Below are positions 61,202 to 64,000 of a stretch of 64,000 nucleotides of DNA, piece by piece (the first letter of the stretch is position 1; the number at the start of each line of letters is the position of its first letter). Source of the stretch: Tyto alba (lineage: Eukaryota > Chordata > Aves > Strigiformes > Tytonidae); the NCBI RefSeq assembly GCF_018691265.1, contig NW_024881316.1, forward strand, positions 27,195,819-27,259,818, given 5' to 3'. Under the pieces are notes generated by a model that saw only the letters and a program-made list of their open reading frames with translations, was not told where the DNA came from and made no database searches. The position numbers and the translations under genes were made by a program.

Positions 61202-64000
61202 TAATTTTAAAGAAATTACCACCAAAATAATGTATTCCTCAATATTTAGAAATGAACACCATTCTACTTGATCTAAGGGATCTTGGTTTAAGTGAGATAT
61301 TCATCAGTCAAATGAAGCATTTAGCTATGCGTTTTCAGCTTCAACCTTCATTCTCCTATCAATTAGTACTAATTTGGTTACCTCACAGCAAACACCCTTA
61401 TTAATGCAGGATCAGTTACCCTTGAGCTCCTCATCTTCCTTATTACTTTTTACCTAATGTTTTTATGCATATAGCAAGATTAGTATTTCGTTATTGGGAA
61501 CCCAATTACATACAAAGATACAAATACAGATCAAACTAGAGGACTTTAAGTGCAATACAACTGGGAATACTTTTGTCATTTGCAAATTTCATCCTAGTTA
61601 GGACTTCATCACACTGATCTCTCCTCACATTTTCCACTAAAATCTGGAGTTTCACCTTTTTTTTTCTTTCTTTCTTTTTCTGTTTACATACACCTACGTA
61701 TTTACGGTAGACTCATAAACTCTAGTTTCCTAGTCACTCTCTTGGAAAGTCTTACAAGTCATAGCTCTGAATTTCTATTAATCCCTTGCACTATTCACAC
61801 ATGTGCATGTCACTGTCTTCTATTATTTTAGCAGGTATTAAACAAAGAAAAAAATAAGATATTTTTCTAAAGAACTGTAATCATGTTTCTTATTCTTCTG
61901 GCTGACCATAAGCAATGATGTCTAGTTAGCTCAAAGTAAACATCTGTCAGTATAATAATCATGATGAAAAGATAAGACTATAAACATGTGAACTGGAAGA
62001 TGTTTTATTACCCTGGCACAGTTAGCTTGATACTTCTTCTGGCAGTCCATTGTTACAGACTTCTAGTGGTGATCTGATCTTTTAGACAGAAATATTGAGG
62101 AAGGTCATGCAGTCCCAGATCACATTTGGAACTGACTTTTTTCCTAGTGAGCCCTCTGACTCTCACTGTCTAAATCATCAGACCAATAAAGATATATTTG
62201 TAGGAACAGAACTAGAGCTGGAGGAATCTACTCTTCTGAGTAAACTTTTTTTCAGAATTACAAAGGAAGATTGACACAAAATAAGTTTTCTCCATGCTAA
62301 GTCTACTGCAGATGCTCTGAAATTCTTACGTTTATTGGGAAAGAGTGTGTGAACAAAATAGATACACGTACATTTTAATCAGAGGAAGCAAAGCTAATGA
62401 TCTTTATTTTGCCACCACTTGCCAAATTGGAGAAAACATTATTTAAGTCAGGTTTTTGAAAAGAACAGAAAAACATTTTTTTTTTTTTTCCACTAACCTG
62501 ACAGCTTTGTACAAAAAGAGAACTTGACTCAGAATAAATTTAGAGGAAAGGCAAATAAGGCTAGACAGTTACAGTATAACTCTGGAAAACAACATTCAGG
62601 GTTTTAGGGAAAGGTAGAAGCATGCTGGAAACACTGACAGTTCCTAAAAAAGCAAAGCCAAGAAAGACAAAGTCACAAAGAAGCAGCACCAGTGTGAAGT
62701 AAGAAAAGGTCAAAAATTATGACATTTGCACTTAAATGAGCATACCTGGAAGGAAGTTAACTTTGATATTAAAACGGATTGATTAGAGTTTGTCAGAATG
62801 TATGCAACAAAGCAGCAGAGACCCAATGATGTTTTGTAAGATGTACTTTTGAGGTCAGACCTTACAATACTGCATCTTTGTGCTATCTACTTGACCAGGG
62901 AGAAATACAGCAGAAACTGCTTTAAGCACCAACAGGGACTTTGGCTAGATTATAAGAAAAATAGAGAGAATACATGAAAAGGACCGTTAGGATTTTTAGT
63001 ATTAATATCCTCAGAAAATATTATATTTAATAAAGTAATATGAAATTATTGTATGTTTGTCATAAATTATTGCTTTGATAAAATTAGGCATTGATACTTT
63101 AATTTTTATTCTAATTATTTTTCAGATAATGTCTCTTTAGCCATTCCTGAAACCAATAAAAAATCATGCCATATTTCAGGTTGTTTATGTTTATGTTTAT
63201 GATAGAACCCACTATATATAAAACTTAATTTTATTCTTATATGATTTAAAATTATGTCTCAATTTGACACAGATTTAAATACCTTTGCTGTAATATTTGC
63301 TTTACGTGTTTCTACAGGGAGCCCTTGTCTATTCCCACATTATCAGCACTTCAGCCTCGTGGATGGAAGGCAGACAGGATGCAGGGCATGCAGTGATTAT
63401 ATACGCTCAGTATGTGCTCTTTCTACATAGTCTTGAGGATCCTGATTTAAAAAAAAAAAAAAAATCCAGTAATTAATGATATAACTCAAATTTTTGAAGA
63501 TTATAAACCCTAGATTTTTATAACTTGTTTAAGTCTATAGCTGTTTTTTAGTACAGACTTGTCCAACATTCACAATGTTGAAATTCAAGCAAGTGATGTA
63601 GCTATAGGCTTAGGATGTACTTCAGACTTTCTTAAGAAGCAGGTTGCATTTTATTTAAGTGGACCCAGTTAAGTGAAGCCTGAGCTATACTGTTGCTGAG
63701 CCCATCCCATGGGGATTCAGAAGATAACTACTTCAAGAGCAGTCTGTGCTTCTCCCTGCATATGAATGAAGTACTACCAGAGGGTAACAAAAATTTTTTC
63801 CCCAAGCACCTATCAGACATGACGACTGCATGAAATACATCTTGATGGAAAGAAAATATATTATTTTGCTACATCAATTAAGAGAAAATCTGTCCTAACA
63901 GATTTTTTCCCTAATAATTAACATATAATGATACAATAATGATACTATATAAAACATGACTGTGATTGTTATCATTGAGGATGTTAATTTAATGCCTTAT

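Larger units (their letters stand above)
60211..64000. other. Intergenic, nothing firmly recognised
   Basis: AT-rich. Contains A24 at 60441-60464, a pyrimidine-rich stretch at 61117-61201 and an A17 run at about 63448-63464. No exon or repeat family could be supported. Confidence 0.5.

Noticed and set aside
63319..63420. Exon-like open stretch after a good acceptor (TTTCTACAG at 63310-63318)
   Set aside because: About 40 open codons but no clear donor, no recognised protein similarity and no second exon.

Overview
This is nuclear DNA from a vertebrate, most likely a bird. It is AT-rich, carries CR1 LINE 3' ends of the avian type (terminal ATTCTATGAT-like repeats on the sense strand), and has many solo LTRs of avian endogenous retroviruses. 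I saw no Alu or L1. Several LTR insertions keep their target-site duplications, which fits a passerine-like or other neoavian genome better than a mammal or reptile. The species cannot be fixed from sequence alone.

Only one host gene is supported. The left end holds the last intron, the last coding exon (2090-2249) and a long 3' UTR of a CUB/Sushi multi-domain protein. The 52-residue tail matches what I know of the CSMD1 C terminus (NPMY motif, final residues NTVCTVV). The gene runs left to right, so the remaining ~58 kb is DNA downstream of CSMD1.

Layout: 1-2089, last CSMD1 intron. 2090-2249, terminal exon. 2250 to about 5640, 3' UTR with three AATAAA signals, a poly-T/poly-A pair and a sense-strand G-quadruplex motif. 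About 8500-10330, an ancient, heavily decayed CR1-like LINE (+). About 11480-13690, a more complex, GC-richer block that I cannot identify. 13697-14605, two younger CR1 fragments (-). 15076-15689, LTR (-). 16958-17532, ERVL-like LTR (+). 19870-20391, CR1 (+). About 23830-24707, LTR (+). About 32400-32720, LTR-like promoter/polyA unit. 34136-34604, truncated ERVL-like LTR (+). 35800-36070, GC-rich island. 38316-39315, 1000-bp solo LTR (-) with a perfect 5-bp duplication. 45291-45779, solo LTR (-) with a 4/5 duplication. 49563-49652, CR1 3' end. 50025-50460, ERVK-like solo LTR (-) with a perfect 6-bp duplication. 55413-55665, 145-bp tandem duplication. About 59510-60210, LTR-like unit plus a second GC-rich island. 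The rest is unique AT-rich intergenic DNA with many homopolymer A/T runs.

No rRNA, tRNA, CRISPR array or intact retroviral coding region was seen. Apart from the CSMD1 tail, the short open frames are not convincing genes. I found no new coding system. The most notable items are the 3' UTR RNA-structure candidates, the dated solo-LTR footprints, the CpG-bearing LTR promoters, the ancient CR1 and the two GC-rich islands.
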